A stretch of DNA of 61,405 nucleotides from NCBI GenBank assembly GCA_020720625.1, contig DYOH01000002.1, positions 33,686-95,090 of the forward strand, read 5' to 3'. Each line of letters starts with the position of its first letter. Position 1 is the first letter of the stretch. The notes below the pieces were generated by a model. That model made no database searches. It worked only from the letters and a program-made list of their open reading frames with translations, and was not told the DNA's origin. The position numbers and the translations under genes are program-made. Below are positions 8,746 through 18,560 of this stretch, piece after piece. Origin of the DNA: Acetofilamentum sp. Lineage in GTDB: Bacteria > Bacteroidota > Bacteroidia > Bacteroidales > DYOH01.

Positions 8746-9436
8746 ATCGAATTATTTTGAAAAAAACTTTTAATCCATCAATATTTCTAATTTTCTTACC
8801 TTCGCCGGCATTCCTTGGAAAATAATGTACCGGCACTTCGGCGATATTGTTGCGCTTAACCTGCATGGCTTTTATGAGCAGCTCGGCCTCGAAACCAAAT
8901 CCGTCCTCGTTGAGCTTTAATTTTTCGTATAAATTACGGTGAATAATTTTAAATCCACATGCTAAATCAGTAATCTTCAAGTTTATAAAAAAAGAAGCCA
9001 AAATAGAAAAAATACGATTTCCTAAATATCTGCGGTAAGAATGCAATGGGCGTACAATGCCTGGCATATAGCGCGAACCATTAATGAACTCAATATTAAA
9101 CCGATACATAGCTTCTAACAGGCTTGGAATATCTGCCGGCAGTAGTTCTAAATCGGCATCCTGGAATACAAAAACATCGCCTAAAGCCTGTTCGATGCCT
9201 TTTTTTACGGAATAGCCCTTTCCTCTATTTTGCTGATTATGAATTACTTTTACTACAAGATTAAGAGGGTTAAAATCCGCAATTTTTTCGGCACTTAAAT
9301 CACTCGAACAATCATTTACGACAATAATTTCAACGCTTTTTACAAAAGTTGGCCACAAAACAGTATCCAATTGCTCTAATAAAGGCAAAATATAGTTTTC
9401 CTCATTAAAAACAGGTACTATTACACTAATATTCAT
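8723..9436 (-). CDS. Family 2 glycosyltransferase, polyprenyl-phosphate sugar synthase-like
   Basis: 237 residues, a single GT-A domain. Motifs in order: VIVPVFNEE at the nucleotide-binding start, VVNDCSSD, GKGYSVKKGI, and the metal-binding FQDADLEL (DxD) near residue 95. These are followed by NGSRYMPG and LACGFKIIHR, which together are the signature of dolichol/undecaprenyl-phosphate mannosyl- or glucosyltransferases. No membrane helices follow the catalytic domain, so it is the short soluble type. It probably charges the lipid carrier used by the overlapping downstream GT-C-like protein. Start ATG 9436, 21 bases after accC. Confidence 0.85.
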   Translation of the reverse strand: MNISVIVPVFNEENYILPLLEQLDTVLWPTFVKSVEIIVVNDCSSDLSAEKIADFNPLNLVVKVIHNQQNRGKGYSVKKGIEQALGDVFVFQDADLELLPADIPSLLEAMYRFNIEFINGSRYMPGIVRPLHSYRRYLGNRIFSILASFFINLKITDLACGFKIIHRNLYEKLKLNEDGFGFEAELLIKAMQVKRNNIAEVPVHYFPRNAGEGKKIRNIDGLKVFFKIIRYALFRFS

Positions 9437-9457
9437 AAATTTATGAATTTAGAAAGA

Positions 9458-10942
9458 TTAAGATTTTCTATTCAATACCCATGGAGATACTTGCTTATGA
9501 ATAAACTTTTCAGGGGTTTGGTTTAGCACTTTAAGCATTTGGCCAGCAGCTAGAATAGCAGCTAACTCAATTTCCGCCTCCGAAAGCAATAATTCGGGTT
9601 TAAAGTATTTAGCAACAAAATGAGTATCGTACCGGCCACTTCTAAATGCTTCGTGCTTCATCACAAACCGGCCAAACGGAAGGGTTGTTTCAACTCCAAC
9701 AATTCTGAAATTCTCGATAGCCTCAATCATTTTTTCGATGGCCTCTTCCCTATTTACACCATGCACCACCAGTTTGGCAAGCATAGGGTCGTAATAAATG
9801 GGAATTTCCATTCCCTCGCTATATCCGCTATCGCAACGCACAAAATTTCCGAGCGGAGGGCGGTATTTTGCTAATTTGCCAATATCGGGCAAAAAATTAT
9901 TCATGGGGTCTTCGGCATAAACACGCATCTCTATTGCATGACCATTGATATGCAAGTCCTCTTGAGCAAATCGTAATCTTTCTCCTTGTGCCACTTTAAT
10001 CTGTTCCTCAACTAAATCCAACCCAGTAATCATTTCTGTAACAGGATGTTCTACCTGCAATCGGGTATTCATTTCCAAGAAATAGAAGTTTTTGTCGGCA
10101 TCGAGCAAAAATTCAACTGTGCCAGCTCCTACATAATGACAAGCTCTTGCAACATCCACAGCACAGCGTCCCATTTCGGCCCTCAACTCAGGAGTTAGTA
10201 TTGCCGATGGTGCTTCTTCCACCACTTTTTGATGCCTTCTTTGCACAGAACATTCTCTTTCAAACAGATATACTATATTGCCGTGCATATCGGCCATCAC
10301 CTGAATTTCTACATGTCTAGGAGAAGTAACATATTTCTCAATAAATACAGCACCATTTCCGAAGGCGGATTTAGCCTCGCTCACAGCACGTTCAAGTTGT
10401 TCAAAAAATTCTCCTGCATGCTCAACAATACGCATACCTTTTCCTCCACCTCCCGCTGCGGCCTTTATCAACACCGGAAAACCAATCTTTTTTGATATGC
10501 TGAGTGCATCTGTTTCGTCGGAAATAGCATCCGGAGTACCCGGCACCATAGGAATATCATAGGCCTTTACAGCATCTTTAGCCATCAACTTATCTCCCAT
10601 CATTTTTATGGCCTTGGGCATTGGGCCAATAAAAATAATACCCGCATCGATTACTTTTTGTGCAAAAACTGCATTTTCTGAAAGAAAGCCATAGCCAGGA
10701 TGAATGGCGTCCACGTGCATTTTGCGACAAACTTCAAGAATTTTATCAGCATTAAGATAAGACTCCGAAGATGGTGATTTTCCGATATAAGCAGATTCGT
10801 CGGCCATTTTCACATGTAAAGCATCTTTATCTGAGTCGGAAAATACAGCCACAGTCCTTATTCCCATTTTTTGTGCTGTACGAATAATTCTTACGGCAAT
10901 CTCGCCACGGTTTGCTATTAGTATTTTATTTATTTTGCCCAT
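9458..10942 (-). CDS. accC: Biotin carboxylase subunit of an acyl-CoA carboxylase
   Basis: 494 residues. The N-terminal biotin carboxylase domain begins KILIANRGEIAVRIIRTA, and the ATP-grasp loop reads AAAGGGGKGMR near residue 165. The signature HVEIQVMAD, the catalytic region EMNTRLQVEHPVTEM near 300 and the C-terminal domain RVYAEDP are all present. The enzyme carboxylates biotin on the carrier protein using ATP and bicarbonate. At about 494 residues it is longer than the E. coli subunit (449) through a C-terminal extension, usual in Bacteroidota. No biotin carrier or carboxyltransferase gene is adjacent, so it could serve acetyl-CoA or propionyl-CoA carboxylase. Confidence 0.92.
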   Translation of the reverse strand: MGKINKILIANRGEIAVRIIRTAQKMGIRTVAVFSDSDKDALHVKMADESAYIGKSPSSESYLNADKILEVCRKMHVDAIHPGYGFLSENAVFAQKVIDAGIIFIGPMPKAIKMMGDKLMAKDAVKAYDIPMVPGTPDAISDETDALSISKKIGFPVLIKAAAGGGGKGMRIVEHAGEFFEQLERAVSEAKSAFGNGAVFIEKYVTSPRHVEIQVMADMHGNIVYLFERECSVQRRHQKVVEEAPSAILTPELRAEMGRCAVDVARACHYVGAGTVEFLLDADKNFYFLEMNTRLQVEHPVTEMITGLDLVEEQIKVAQGERLRFAQEDLHINGHAIEMRVYAEDPMNNFLPDIGKLAKYRPPLGNFVRCDSGYSEGMEIPIYYDPMLAKLVVHGVNREEAIEKMIEAIENFRIVGVETTLPFGRFVMKHEAFRSGRYDTHFVAKYFKPELLLSEAEIELAAILAAGQMLKVLNQTPEKFIHKQVSPWVLNRKS

Positions 10943-10994
10943 AATTTTTATATTATCTGCTTATTACATTCATTATTTTATTTATTTTGATGTT

Positions 10995-11025
10995 CAAATA
11001 TACTCTATAAAATCAAAATTGAAAA
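10995..11025 (-). promoter_or_regulatory. Putative promoter of the accC operon
   Basis: On the minus strand a -7 box TATATTTG (10995-11002) is a full match to TANNTTTG, with a TTTT element about 20 bases further upstream. It would drive accC, the GT2 gene and the membrane protein as one unit; gaps between them are 21 bases and an overlap. Confidence 0.45.
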
Positions 11026-11123
11026 ATATATATATACGCAAAATCTATCAAATTTTTTGTTCACATTTTAATTGCAATACCATCAAATTTTACTATTTTT
11101 AAAACAAATTTGGAATTTGTTTG

Positions 11124-12950
11124 ATGCGCAAATACAGTTATTTATACATTAGCATACTATTTATAATTGGATATATTTTTGTCTTTAGATTTTTATATCT
11201 CAACAGAATTAAAGAATACCTTTCAGAAAGAACCAGAGAGCTGGAACTAGCTTATACCTCTGTACAAGAATCATATAAAATACCGGCACAAGTATATTTT
11301 TCTACTGTAATAAATACCCCAAAAGTCTTATCGATTATGCACGATGCTTGGTTTGCAGATTTGGAAAATAGAAATAGGCTCCGGGATAGCTTATTGGGCA
11401 TGCTTAGTGCATCTTACGAAGAACTTAAGGAGTTAAATTACAGGCAACTACATTTCCATTTCAAAAATAACGTGAGTTTCTTGAGATTTCATAGGCCAGC
11501 CAAATTCGGTGATAATCTCACTAACATTAGAAGTACTATAAAATATGTTAACCAACATATTCAGTATGCTCAGGGTTTTGAAGAAGGAAGAATATTTAAT
11601 GGATTTAGATATGTTTTCCCATTAATTTTTCAAGAAGAACATATTGGTTCAGTAGAGTTAAGTAACGAGTTTTCGGCTATTGTCGAAAACCTAGAAAAAA
11701 ATCATGCCATTATTGGTGATTTTATGATTTTGAAGGAAGAAGTTGAAAATAATGTATTTGAATCTGAAAGGCTGAATTACTAAACATCACCATTCTCCAA
11801 AAAATTTTTAATGGAATCAATGGCAATCGAAAAAATGAAACATAAGGATATTGATGGCATCAGCTACCTGGAAATGATTGAAAACACAAAAAAAATAAAG
11901 CAAATAAGTAAGTACATCGAAAATTTTTCGAGTATCAGTTTTACCCTTGATAAAATAAATGAACCCATTATTGTAACATTTTTACCCTTGAAAAATTTTG
12001 ACATGGAAAATGTCGCCTATTTTATTATATATCAGAAAGATGAAAAGCTAACCGACCTCAAAAAAGATTTATTCATAGCCGGAATAATAAGCCTTATTTT
12101 TTCATCGCTATTGCTGATTTTTTTTGCCGCTATTGTTTATTCCAGAGAAAAAATATTAGCCCAAAATTTAAAAATTAACGATTTAGCAGAAGAATTAAAA
12201 TCAAAAAACCGAGCATTGAACGAATCAGAAACTGTATTAATTGACATGAACAAACAATTAAAAAACATCAATGAAACAAAAGATAAATTTTTTTCTATTA
12301 TTGCCCACGACTTAAAAAATCCATTTCATGCCATCATTGGCCTTTCCCAAATATTGACAAAACATTTGAAAGATGAAAACAATGTGCGCGATTTTGAAAT
12401 AAGCCACGCTATATACCAAAGTGCGGTGCAAACCTATGGCTTATTGGAAAATTTGCTACAATGGGCTGCTACACAAACCGGAAAAATACATTATGAAATT
12501 AAAGAAATTTCGTTAAATATGGTAATTTCAAAGATTATTGATTTTACAAAATTAAATGCCGAAAGTAAAGAAATTGAAATCATTAACGAAATTAAAACCC
12601 TTGTATTTGTGCAAGCAGACGTTAATCTGCTAGAAACAGTGCTACGAAATTTAATGACAAACGCCATAAAATTCACCCCTGAAAAAGGTAGAATAAAAAT
12701 AAGCATGGAACAAAAAGAACTTTTAGAAATTAGCGTTTGCGATACTGGAATAGGTATGAAAAAAGAATTTGCCGAAAATATTTTCATCAATCCGGGAGCA
12801 CAAAAAAACAAAGGCACAAAAGGTGAAACAGGCAGCGGACTTGGCTTAATAATATGTAAAGAATTTATTCATTTAATGGGCGGAAAAATATGGGTAAAAA
12901 CGGCACCGGGAAAAGGTAGCACTTTTACATTTTCCATTCCATACAAATAA
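11124..12950 (+). pseudogene. Sensor histidine kinase interrupted by one in-frame TAA
   Basis: Two open segments lie in the same frame (to 11783, and 11784-12950), separated only by TAA at 11781-11783. Together they make one kinase of about 608 codons. In order: N-terminal membrane helix (residues 5-25), a periplasmic Cache-like sensor domain that spans the stop, a second membrane helix near residue 325, a coiled coil, and the kinase core. The H-box is FFSIIAHDLKNPFHAI, the N-box LRNLMTNAIKFTP, and the glycine boxes DTGIGM and GSGLGLIICKEF. The stop falls in ...ERLNY-stop-TSPFSKKFL. Both halves keep good coding sequence, so the nonsense change is recent, or it is a sequencing error or is read through. 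An internal ATG at 11811 could give a form with half the sensor domain. No response regulator is adjacent. Confidence 0.8.
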
Positions 12951-12969
12951 AGAAAATTATAAATGTTCA

Positions 12970-13000
12970 TTTGAAATTCAAAAAAAAAACATTAAATTGC
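12970..13000 (+). promoter_or_regulatory. Putative promoter of the ybjN-like/pspA operon
   Basis: TTTG at 12970-12973, a 19-base spacer, then TAAATTG at 12993-12999, an imperfect -7 box. It lies in the 72-base gap after the kinase gene and about 23 bases before the next ATG. Confidence 0.35.
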
Positions 13001-13022
13001 AACTAAATCAAAACTTGTAATT

Positions 13023-13412
13023 ATGGAAAATTACTTTCAAAAAATTAAAAACTATTTACTTGAATTAGAAATCAGCGTTGTAAGCGAAAACGAAGAAGGA
13101 GTTTTCGTTGTTTCGAAAGAAGATGCCGGCATTTCTAATATGATGATTGCCATTGCGGAACCCATTGTGGTTTTGGAACAAACTTTATTTAAAGTGGCCA
13201 AAGATGATGTAAGCATCTACAAAAAGCTGCTTCAAAAAAATCGTGAAATAATTCATGGAGCATTTGTACTTGATGAAGCCGGAAATGTGCTTTTTAGAGA
13301 TACACTTCAGGTTGAAAATCTTGATTTAAATGAACTAGAAGGTTCGTTAAACTCATTAACTATCTTATTATCAGAATTCTCTAAAGATTTAATTCAATTT
13401 TCACACGCTTAA
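13023..13412 (+). CDS. YbjN-like / secretion-chaperone-fold protein
   Basis: 129 residues, acidic, with no signal peptide. The pattern of an N-terminal helix, an EGVFVV-type strand and a later QTLFKVAKDD helix resembles YbjN-domain proteins, whose fold is like type III secretion chaperones. Such a gene upstream of pspA is a recurring arrangement in Bacteroidota. It is 12 bases before pspA and almost certainly in the same operon. I infer a role in the membrane-stress response with PspA, perhaps as a binding partner, but no activity can be read from the sequence. Confidence 0.65.
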   Translation: MENYFQKIKNYLLELEISVVSENEEGVFVVSKEDAGISNMMIAIAEPIVVLEQTLFKVAKDDVSIYKKLLQKNREIIHGAFVLDEAGNVLFRDTLQVENLDLNELEGSLNSLTILLSEFSKDLIQFSHA

Positions 13413-13424
13413 AACCAAATAAAT

Positions 13425-14138
13425 ATGAGCATTTTTAAACGTATTTTTAAAATGGGTCAAGCCGAAGCCCATGCCCTTGTTGACCAAATGGAAGACCCAA
13501 TAAAATTAACCGAACAAGGAATAAGAGACTTAAAATTAGATTTGGAGCAAAGCCTAAAAGCATTTGCCGAAGTAAAAGCTATTGCAATAAGAACCAGACG
13601 ACAAGGAACAGAGGCCGCAGCAGAATCAAAAAGTTGGGAACAAAAAGCCATGTTGCTCCTCCAAAAAGCACAAAACGGCAGCATGACAGCCGAAGAAGCT
13701 GAAAGATTGGCTACCGAAGCCCTTTCCAGAAAAAAAGAATTCGACCAGCAAGCAACTAACTTTATACAACAAGCTAACCAGCTCGATGGTAAAACAAACC
13801 AACTAGATAGCAATATCAAAAAATTAAAAGCAGAAATTACTCGCTACGAAAACGAACTTAAAACTTTAAAAGCCAGGGTGAAAGTGAGCGAAGCCACAAA
13901 AAACCTAAATAAACAAATGGCACAAATTGACAGTTCAAGCACGGTTAGCATGCTCGAACGAATGAAAGAAAAAGTTGAAAAAGAAGAGGCTCTCGCCGAT
14001 GCTTATGGGGAAATGGCCGATGCAAATACATCTTTAGACAATGAGATTAATAATGCTCTCGATGGCGCTAATGTTGAAGTTGTAGATGAATTAGCAGCTC
14101 TTAAAGCCAAACTTAATAACAACGCATTAAATGAATAA
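13425..14138 (+). CDS. pspA: PspA/IM30 family membrane-stress protein
   Basis: 237 residues, almost entirely helical and coiled coil. The start MSIFKRIFKMGQAEAHALVDQMEDP has the amphipathic first helix and the conserved region that leads to the DP-K family signature. A long Ala/Lys/Glu/Gln coiled coil follows (about residues 25-185), and then an acidic helix. PspA/IM30 proteins are ESCRT-III relatives that polymerise on the inner face of the cytoplasmic membrane and protect it. It lacks the extended C-terminal tail of Vipp1. The stop codon overlaps the start of the next small gene by 8 bases, which implies translational coupling. Confidence 0.9.
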   Translation: MSIFKRIFKMGQAEAHALVDQMEDPIKLTEQGIRDLKLDLEQSLKAFAEVKAIAIRTRRQGTEAAAESKSWEQKAMLLLQKAQNGSMTAEEAERLATEALSRKKEFDQQATNFIQQANQLDGKTNQLDSNIKKLKAEITRYENELKTLKARVKVSEATKNLNKQMAQIDSSSTVSMLERMKEKVEKEEALADAYGEMADANTSLDNEINNALDGANVEVVDELAALKAKLNNNALNE

Positions 14139-14274
14139 TATTTTAAAAACAATCATCACTATTGCCATTATTTTGGTTGCAGTCTGGCTGTTTTTCAAAG
14201 TTACTAAATATCTGGCAATTATTGTTATTGTTGGGCTTGTGGCTTATTATATTTACAAGGCCCTAAAAAAATAA
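14131..14274 (+). CDS. 47-residue membrane protein coupled to pspA
   Basis: The ATG at 14131 lies inside the last codons of pspA, in another frame, and the frame runs to TAA 14272-14274. The product starts MNNILKTI and has two hydrophobic stretches (about residues 7-21 and 27-42), with Phe-Lys-Val-Thr-Lys between and a Lys-rich end, so it is a small one- or two-span inner-membrane protein. The 8-base overlap, clean hydrophobic composition and following hairpin support a real gene. It could anchor or signal to PspA, in the way PspB/PspC do in enterobacteria, but there is no sequence likeness. Confidence 0.65.
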   Translation: MNNILKTIITIAIILVAVWLFFKVTKYLAIIVIVGLVAYYIYKALKK

Positions 14275-14299
14275 TATTATATTTTCTATTTCTTTTTAA

Positions 14300-14339
14300 A
14301 ACAGGCTGACTATTAGCACTTAACTATTGTCAGCCTGTT
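14300..14339. terminator. Hairpin between the convergent pspA operon and DUF4494 gene
   Basis: AACAGGCTGAC (14300-14310) pairs with GTCAGCCTGTT (14329-14339), an 11-bp stem with an 18-base loop. T tracts on either side are poor, so termination strength is uncertain. Confidence 0.5.
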
Positions 14340-14387
14340 GCAGTTTATCTCTAACTCAAATACTCATTCAACATCAGAAACATAAAA

Positions 14388-14879
14388 CTACTCATTTTCA
14401 AAATCATCTTCAATCTTGACTCTGCTTATTTCCTTGTCTTCCATCTCTTCATCCTCGTGTACAGGAAAAACATCCATTATAGCAGACTCTGTTATGCTGC
14501 TAACACGATATTCGTTTACAGAACTTTGCATATAATCTTCAATTCTCTCGAAAGCATCCTTTACGTTTAAGGCATTTACCAGCATATTTGTCGTTACCTT
14601 TCGCTCTACACCCTTAGCCTCATCAATGGAAATAATAGCCACCTTGCATTTAAACCATCGGTCGCCGGTTTCACTGGTAATCATTTCAGAAAAACCGGCC
14701 ATTTTTAGGTTGGTAAGATTAAATTCGCCAGTAATATAAGCTTGTAGTTCTTTGGTAATTCGGGCCTCTGCCTCTGTAAACGACATTGCATCAACAAGAT
14801 AAAGCTCATTCACCATTTTTTCGACTCCGTTTTGGTCCGTTTTCTGATACTTCACTTTACATTCAAACCATGTACTCAT
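14388..14879 (-). CDS. DUF4494 domain protein
   Basis: 163 residues. The start STWFECKVKYQKTD and the later DRWFKCKVAIISIDEAKG form an internal repeat of the same beta strand, each followed by a region on how multiple gene products are handled (VNELYLVDAMSFTEAEARI and NMLVNALNVKDAFERIEDYM). This is DUF4494, a small family of unknown function found in Bacteroidota. The C-terminus is acidic. It is monocistronic, convergent with the pspA operon and divergent from the DUF2723 gene. Confidence 0.85.
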   Translation of the reverse strand: MSTWFECKVKYQKTDQNGVEKMVNELYLVDAMSFTEAEARITKELQAYITGEFNLTNLKMAGFSEMITSETGDRWFKCKVAIISIDEAKGVERKVTTNMLVNALNVKDAFERIEDYMQSSVNEYRVSSITESAIMDVFPVHEDEEMEDKEISRVKIEDDFENE

Positions 14880-15117
14880 TCTTCACTATTTTTTCGTGGG
14901 TTTACATTCATTATAAAAGAAGGCAAATATACATTTTTCCGAATTAATAGCATTGCAGCAACAGAAATTTATTAAAATGGGCGTAAATTAGCATGTTAAT
15001 GCTATAACAAGCTTTATAAAATCAAACTCTTAACTTATTTTAATTCATTGATAAGCCATTAAATAAAAAAAAATAGCTATTTTCGGCGCAAAATATCTTC
15101 AAAATAAAACAAAGCAA

Positions 15118-18100
15118 ATGTATAAAAAATTAAATTTACTCATTGGCTGGTTGGTTTTTGCTGTAGCAGCCATAACCTACATACTCACCATTGAGCCCAC
15201 CGCCAGTTTTTGGGATTGCGGAGAATTTATTGTCTCAGCATGGAAACTAGAAGTAGGTCATCCTCCAGGAGCACCCTTCTTTATGATGATTGCCCGCATT
15301 TTTACCCTTTTTGCTTTTGGCGATGTAACCAAAGTTGCGCTCATGGTAAATCTATTGTCGGCCATGGCGAGCGCTTTTACCATTTTATTTCTATTTTGGA
15401 GCATTACACATATTGCTAAACGAATTTACACCAGTCAAGATATTGAGCTAGACTACTGGCAAGTAGCATCTATTATGGGTGCAGGCACCTTGGGAGCACT
15501 GGCTTATACATTTTCTGATTCGTTCTGGTTTTCTGCCGTAGAAGGTGAAGTTTACGCCTTTTCTTCCTTTTTTACAGCCATCGTATTTTGGGCTATTCTG
15601 AAATGGGAAAATGTGGCCAACAAACCCGGAAATAACCGCTGGATTCTGTTTATAGCCTACATGATGGGCCTTTCCATTGGTGTGCACTTACTAAACTTAT
15701 TGGCAATACCCGCCATTGTATTTATCTTCTATTTCAAAAAATACACCGTTAGTACAAAAGGAATAATATATACCAGTATTTTCTCGGTGCTACTTCTTGG
15801 TATAGTACAATATGCCGTTATTCCCGGATTGCCTGGAATGGCCAAAAATTTTGAGCTTCTTTTCACAAACTCCTTTGGATCTCCTTATAATACCGGAAGT
15901 TTTATTTATTTTAGCTTACTCATAGGGCTTATTATTGGTGGAATCTGGTATTCGCACTACAAAAAAAATGCACTTCTCAATCTGATTATTCTCTCATTCA
16001 CGGTTTTAGTTATTGGATATTCATCTTATGCCTTAATCATTATTCGCTCTGCTGCAAACACTCCGATGGATCAGAACGACCCCGAAAATGTATTTGACTT
16101 GGTTTCTTATCTCAACCGTGAGCAATACGGCGACCGTCCACTGATTTTTGGGCAATATTTCAATTCTAAAATAATTGATTACAATGACGGAGCACCAATT
16201 TACGTTAAGAAAAACGGGAAATATGTGGTAGCAGAAAAGAAAATTGAACGTGTATTTGACCCCGCATCAGAAACTTTGTTTCCCAGAATGTATAGCGACC
16301 AGGAAAGTCCACCGCATATAAATGGTTATATTGAATGGGCAGGTTTAACCGAAGCCGACCTATACGAAGTTAGGCGAAATGCCGATGGTAGCGCCATGCA
16401 AGATGGATATGGACAAGTAATTTACGACCGCTCACAACCTAAACAAAACCCAGGTTTTAGCGATAATCTTAAATTCTTTTTCAAGTATCAGCTTGGGCAC
16501 ATGTATTGGCGCTATTTTATGTGGAATTTTGTGGGAAGACAAAATGATATTCAAGGCCATGGCGAAATTCATAAAGGAAACTGGATTAGTGGTATTTCGT
16601 TTATAGACAATATCAGATTAGGAGACCAAGCAAAATTACCTTTGGATTACAGAAATAATAAAGGTCAAAATGCATACTTCTTCCTGCCACTGCTTTTCGG
16701 AATTTTGGGCATGATTTTCTTATTCCTGAAAAACCAAAAAGATTTTTGGGTAGTACTTCTTCTATTCTTTATGACCGGTCTGGCAATTATTTTATACCTT
16801 AATCAGCCACCGTATCAGCCGCGTGAGAGAGATTACTCTTTTGCCGGATCATTCTATGCTTTCTCAATCTTTATTGGTTTAGGCATACTCCTGGTTATTG
16901 AATGGTTAAATAAGATAAGCAAACCAATGATTAGTAGCGCCTTATCAATTATTATTTCGCTTATATTGGTACCCGGAATTATGGCTCAGCAAAATTGGGA
17001 CGATCACGATCGCTCAAATAGAACCACTGCCAGAGATTTTGCCTATAACTATCTAAATTCTTGTGCTCCCAATGCCATTCTTTTTACCAATGGCGATAAT
17101 GATACTTTCCCGCTCTGGTATGCCCAAGAAGTAGAAGGAATTAGAAGAGATGTACGAGTTATTAACCTAAGTTACTTAAATACAGACTGGTATGTAGACC
17201 AAATGCGTAGGCAAATGTACGAATCTTCGCCGGTACCTTTCTCCCTTACAGCAGAAAAAACGCTTAGAGGTCAAAGGGATGTGGTATATTTCTTTGAAGA
17301 AAATAGGTTGTTTGTTGCAGAGAAATACCAGGCTTACAAAAACAAATACGAGCCAGAATACAATTCACTCTATAATAGTTTTGTAAACTTACTAAAAAAC
17401 AGCAGTTTCCCTGAAAAACAAAAAGCCGATTTTGATAAAATAAATACGCCGCAACCTGCATACGAACCTGATGTGCTGAACGGATTAACCATTCGATTAA
17501 GTAAAATTATTTCTACTTACAGCATTCAAACTGATGAATTTAATCTCTTTAAAACCCGAATGGACAATTTTATTACACGTATTTCAAACGAAGCAACACC
17601 ACTTAAGGCAGTAATCACCTTTATTGGCAGCGACGACCAAAATACCAAGATTAGGCTTCAGGATAATAATTTTCATAATTATTTACCCACGAGAAAATTT
17701 ATTTTGGATGCTGATAAAGAAATTGTACTTCAAAACAAAGCCATTCACCCAAATGATTCTGCATTGATAAGCGCAGTTGAATGGACCTACAACCAAGGTA
17801 TTTTAAGAAAAGCAGACCTAATGGTGCTCGATTTACTTGCCACAAACAATTGGGAAAGACCTGTTTATTTTGCTATTACGGTTGGACCAGATAATTATCT
17901 TGGATTAGAAGAATATTTCCAACTCGAAGGATTAACCTACAGAGTTGTGCCCATTAAAAGTAAGGTTGCAGGAGGACAAACCGGAAGGGTGAATACCGAG
18001 ATTATGTACGAAAACCTGATGAAAAAATTCAGATTAGACGAAATTACCGACTCAACCGTATATTTCGACGAGAATAACATGAGAATGATGGTAAATCTGC

Positions 18101-18492
18101 GAAACAATTTTACCAGATTAGCCAATGCATTTATTGAAGAAAATAATCAGGAGAAAGCCATTGAAGTGCTCGATAAATGCGTAAAATTACTACCAAACCA
18201 CAGAGTGCCTTATAATTACTATAATATTCTTATGGCTCAATCGTATCACAGAGCAGGAGCAAGCGATAAAGCAAAAGAAATGTTGCTAATCCTGGCCGAT
18301 AATTCGATAGATGAACTGAATTATTTCCTTTCGTTAGACGAAAACAGAGCCAAACGAGTGGCAGAAGATCGCGAAAGAGCTATTGCGATTATGTACGAAA
18401 TTCGTAGAATTTCCAGAATAATAGGCGATGCAGATTTTTCTGTAAAAATTGATGAGATTTACAACAATGCTTTGAGCAAATTTAACGTTTAA
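15118..18492 (+). CDS. DUF2723 membrane protein, O-mannosyltransferase-like, with helical-repeat tail
   Basis: 1124 residues. About the first 320 and residues 500-640 are polytopic membrane sequence. The first loop holds EPTASFWDCGEFIVSAWKLE, the DUF2723 hallmark with the acidic D-x-x-E pair expected of a GT-C active site, and then HPPGAPFF. A soluble periplasmic part contains TNGDNDTFPLWYAQE and NLSYLNTDWYVDQ, typical of the long Bacteroidota version. The C-terminal 120 residues are tetratricopeptide-like helices (NNQEKAIEVLDKCVKLLP). The human relative TMEM260 is a protein O-mannosyltransferase, so glycosylation of exported proteins is a reasonable inference. A TATTTTCG box lies about 40 bases upstream. 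Confidence 0.85.
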   Translation: MYKKLNLLIGWLVFAVAAITYILTIEPTASFWDCGEFIVSAWKLEVGHPPGAPFFMMIARIFTLFAFGDVTKVALMVNLLSAMASAFTILFLFWSITHIAKRIYTSQDIELDYWQVASIMGAGTLGALAYTFSDSFWFSAVEGEVYAFSSFFTAIVFWAILKWENVANKPGNNRWILFIAYMMGLSIGVHLLNLLAIPAIVFIFYFKKYTVSTKGIIYTSIFSVLLLGIVQYAVIPGLPGMAKNFELLFTNSFGSPYNTGSFIYFSLLIGLIIGGIWYSHYKKNALLNLIILSFTVLVIGYSSYALIIIRSAANTPMDQNDPENVFDLVSYLNREQYGDRPLIFGQYFNSKIIDYNDGAPIYVKKNGKYVVAEKKIERVFDPASETLFPRMYSDQESPPHINGYIEWAGLTEADLYEVRRNADGSAMQDGYGQVIYDRSQPKQNPGFSDNLKFFFKYQLGHMYWRYFMWNFVGRQNDIQGHGEIHKGNWISGISFIDNIRLGDQAKLPLDYRNNKGQNAYFFLPLLFGILGMIFLFLKNQKDFWVVLLLFFMTGLAIILYLNQPPYQPRERDYSFAGSFYAFSIFIGLGILLVIEWLNKISKPMISSALSIIISLILVPGIMAQQNWDDHDRSNRTTARDFAYNYLNSCAPNAILFTNGDNDTFPLWYAQEVEGIRRDVRVINLSYLNTDWYVDQMRRQMYESSPVPFSLTAEKTLRGQRDVVYFFEENRLFVAEKYQAYKNKYEPEYNSLYNSFVNLLKNSSFPEKQKADFDKINTPQPAYEPDVLNGLTIRLSKIISTYSIQTDEFNLFKTRMDNFITRISNEATPLKAVITFIGSDDQNTKIRLQDNNFHNYLPTRKFILDADKEIVLQNKAIHPNDSALISAVEWTYNQGILRKADLMVLDLLATNNWERPVYFAITVGPDNYLGLEEYFQLEGLTYRVVPIKSKVAGGQTGRVNTEIMYENLMKKFRLDEITDSTVYFDENNMRMMVNLRNNFTRLANAFIEENNQEKAIEVLDKCVKLLPNHRVPYNYYNILMAQSYHRAGASDKAKEMLLILADNSIDELNYFLSLDENRAKRVAEDRERAIAIMYEIRRISRIIGDADFSVKIDEIYNNALSKFNV

Positions 18493-18560
18493 CATAAAAT
18501 TGAAATAATATTGATATAGATGGAATAAGAATTGCAGATCATACTGAGCGTTTCAATTTC

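Noticed and set aside
11811-12950. A separate, complete histidine kinase gene
   Set aside because: It begins in the middle of a sensor domain that continues from the upstream segment in the same frame, so one interrupted gene is the simpler reading.
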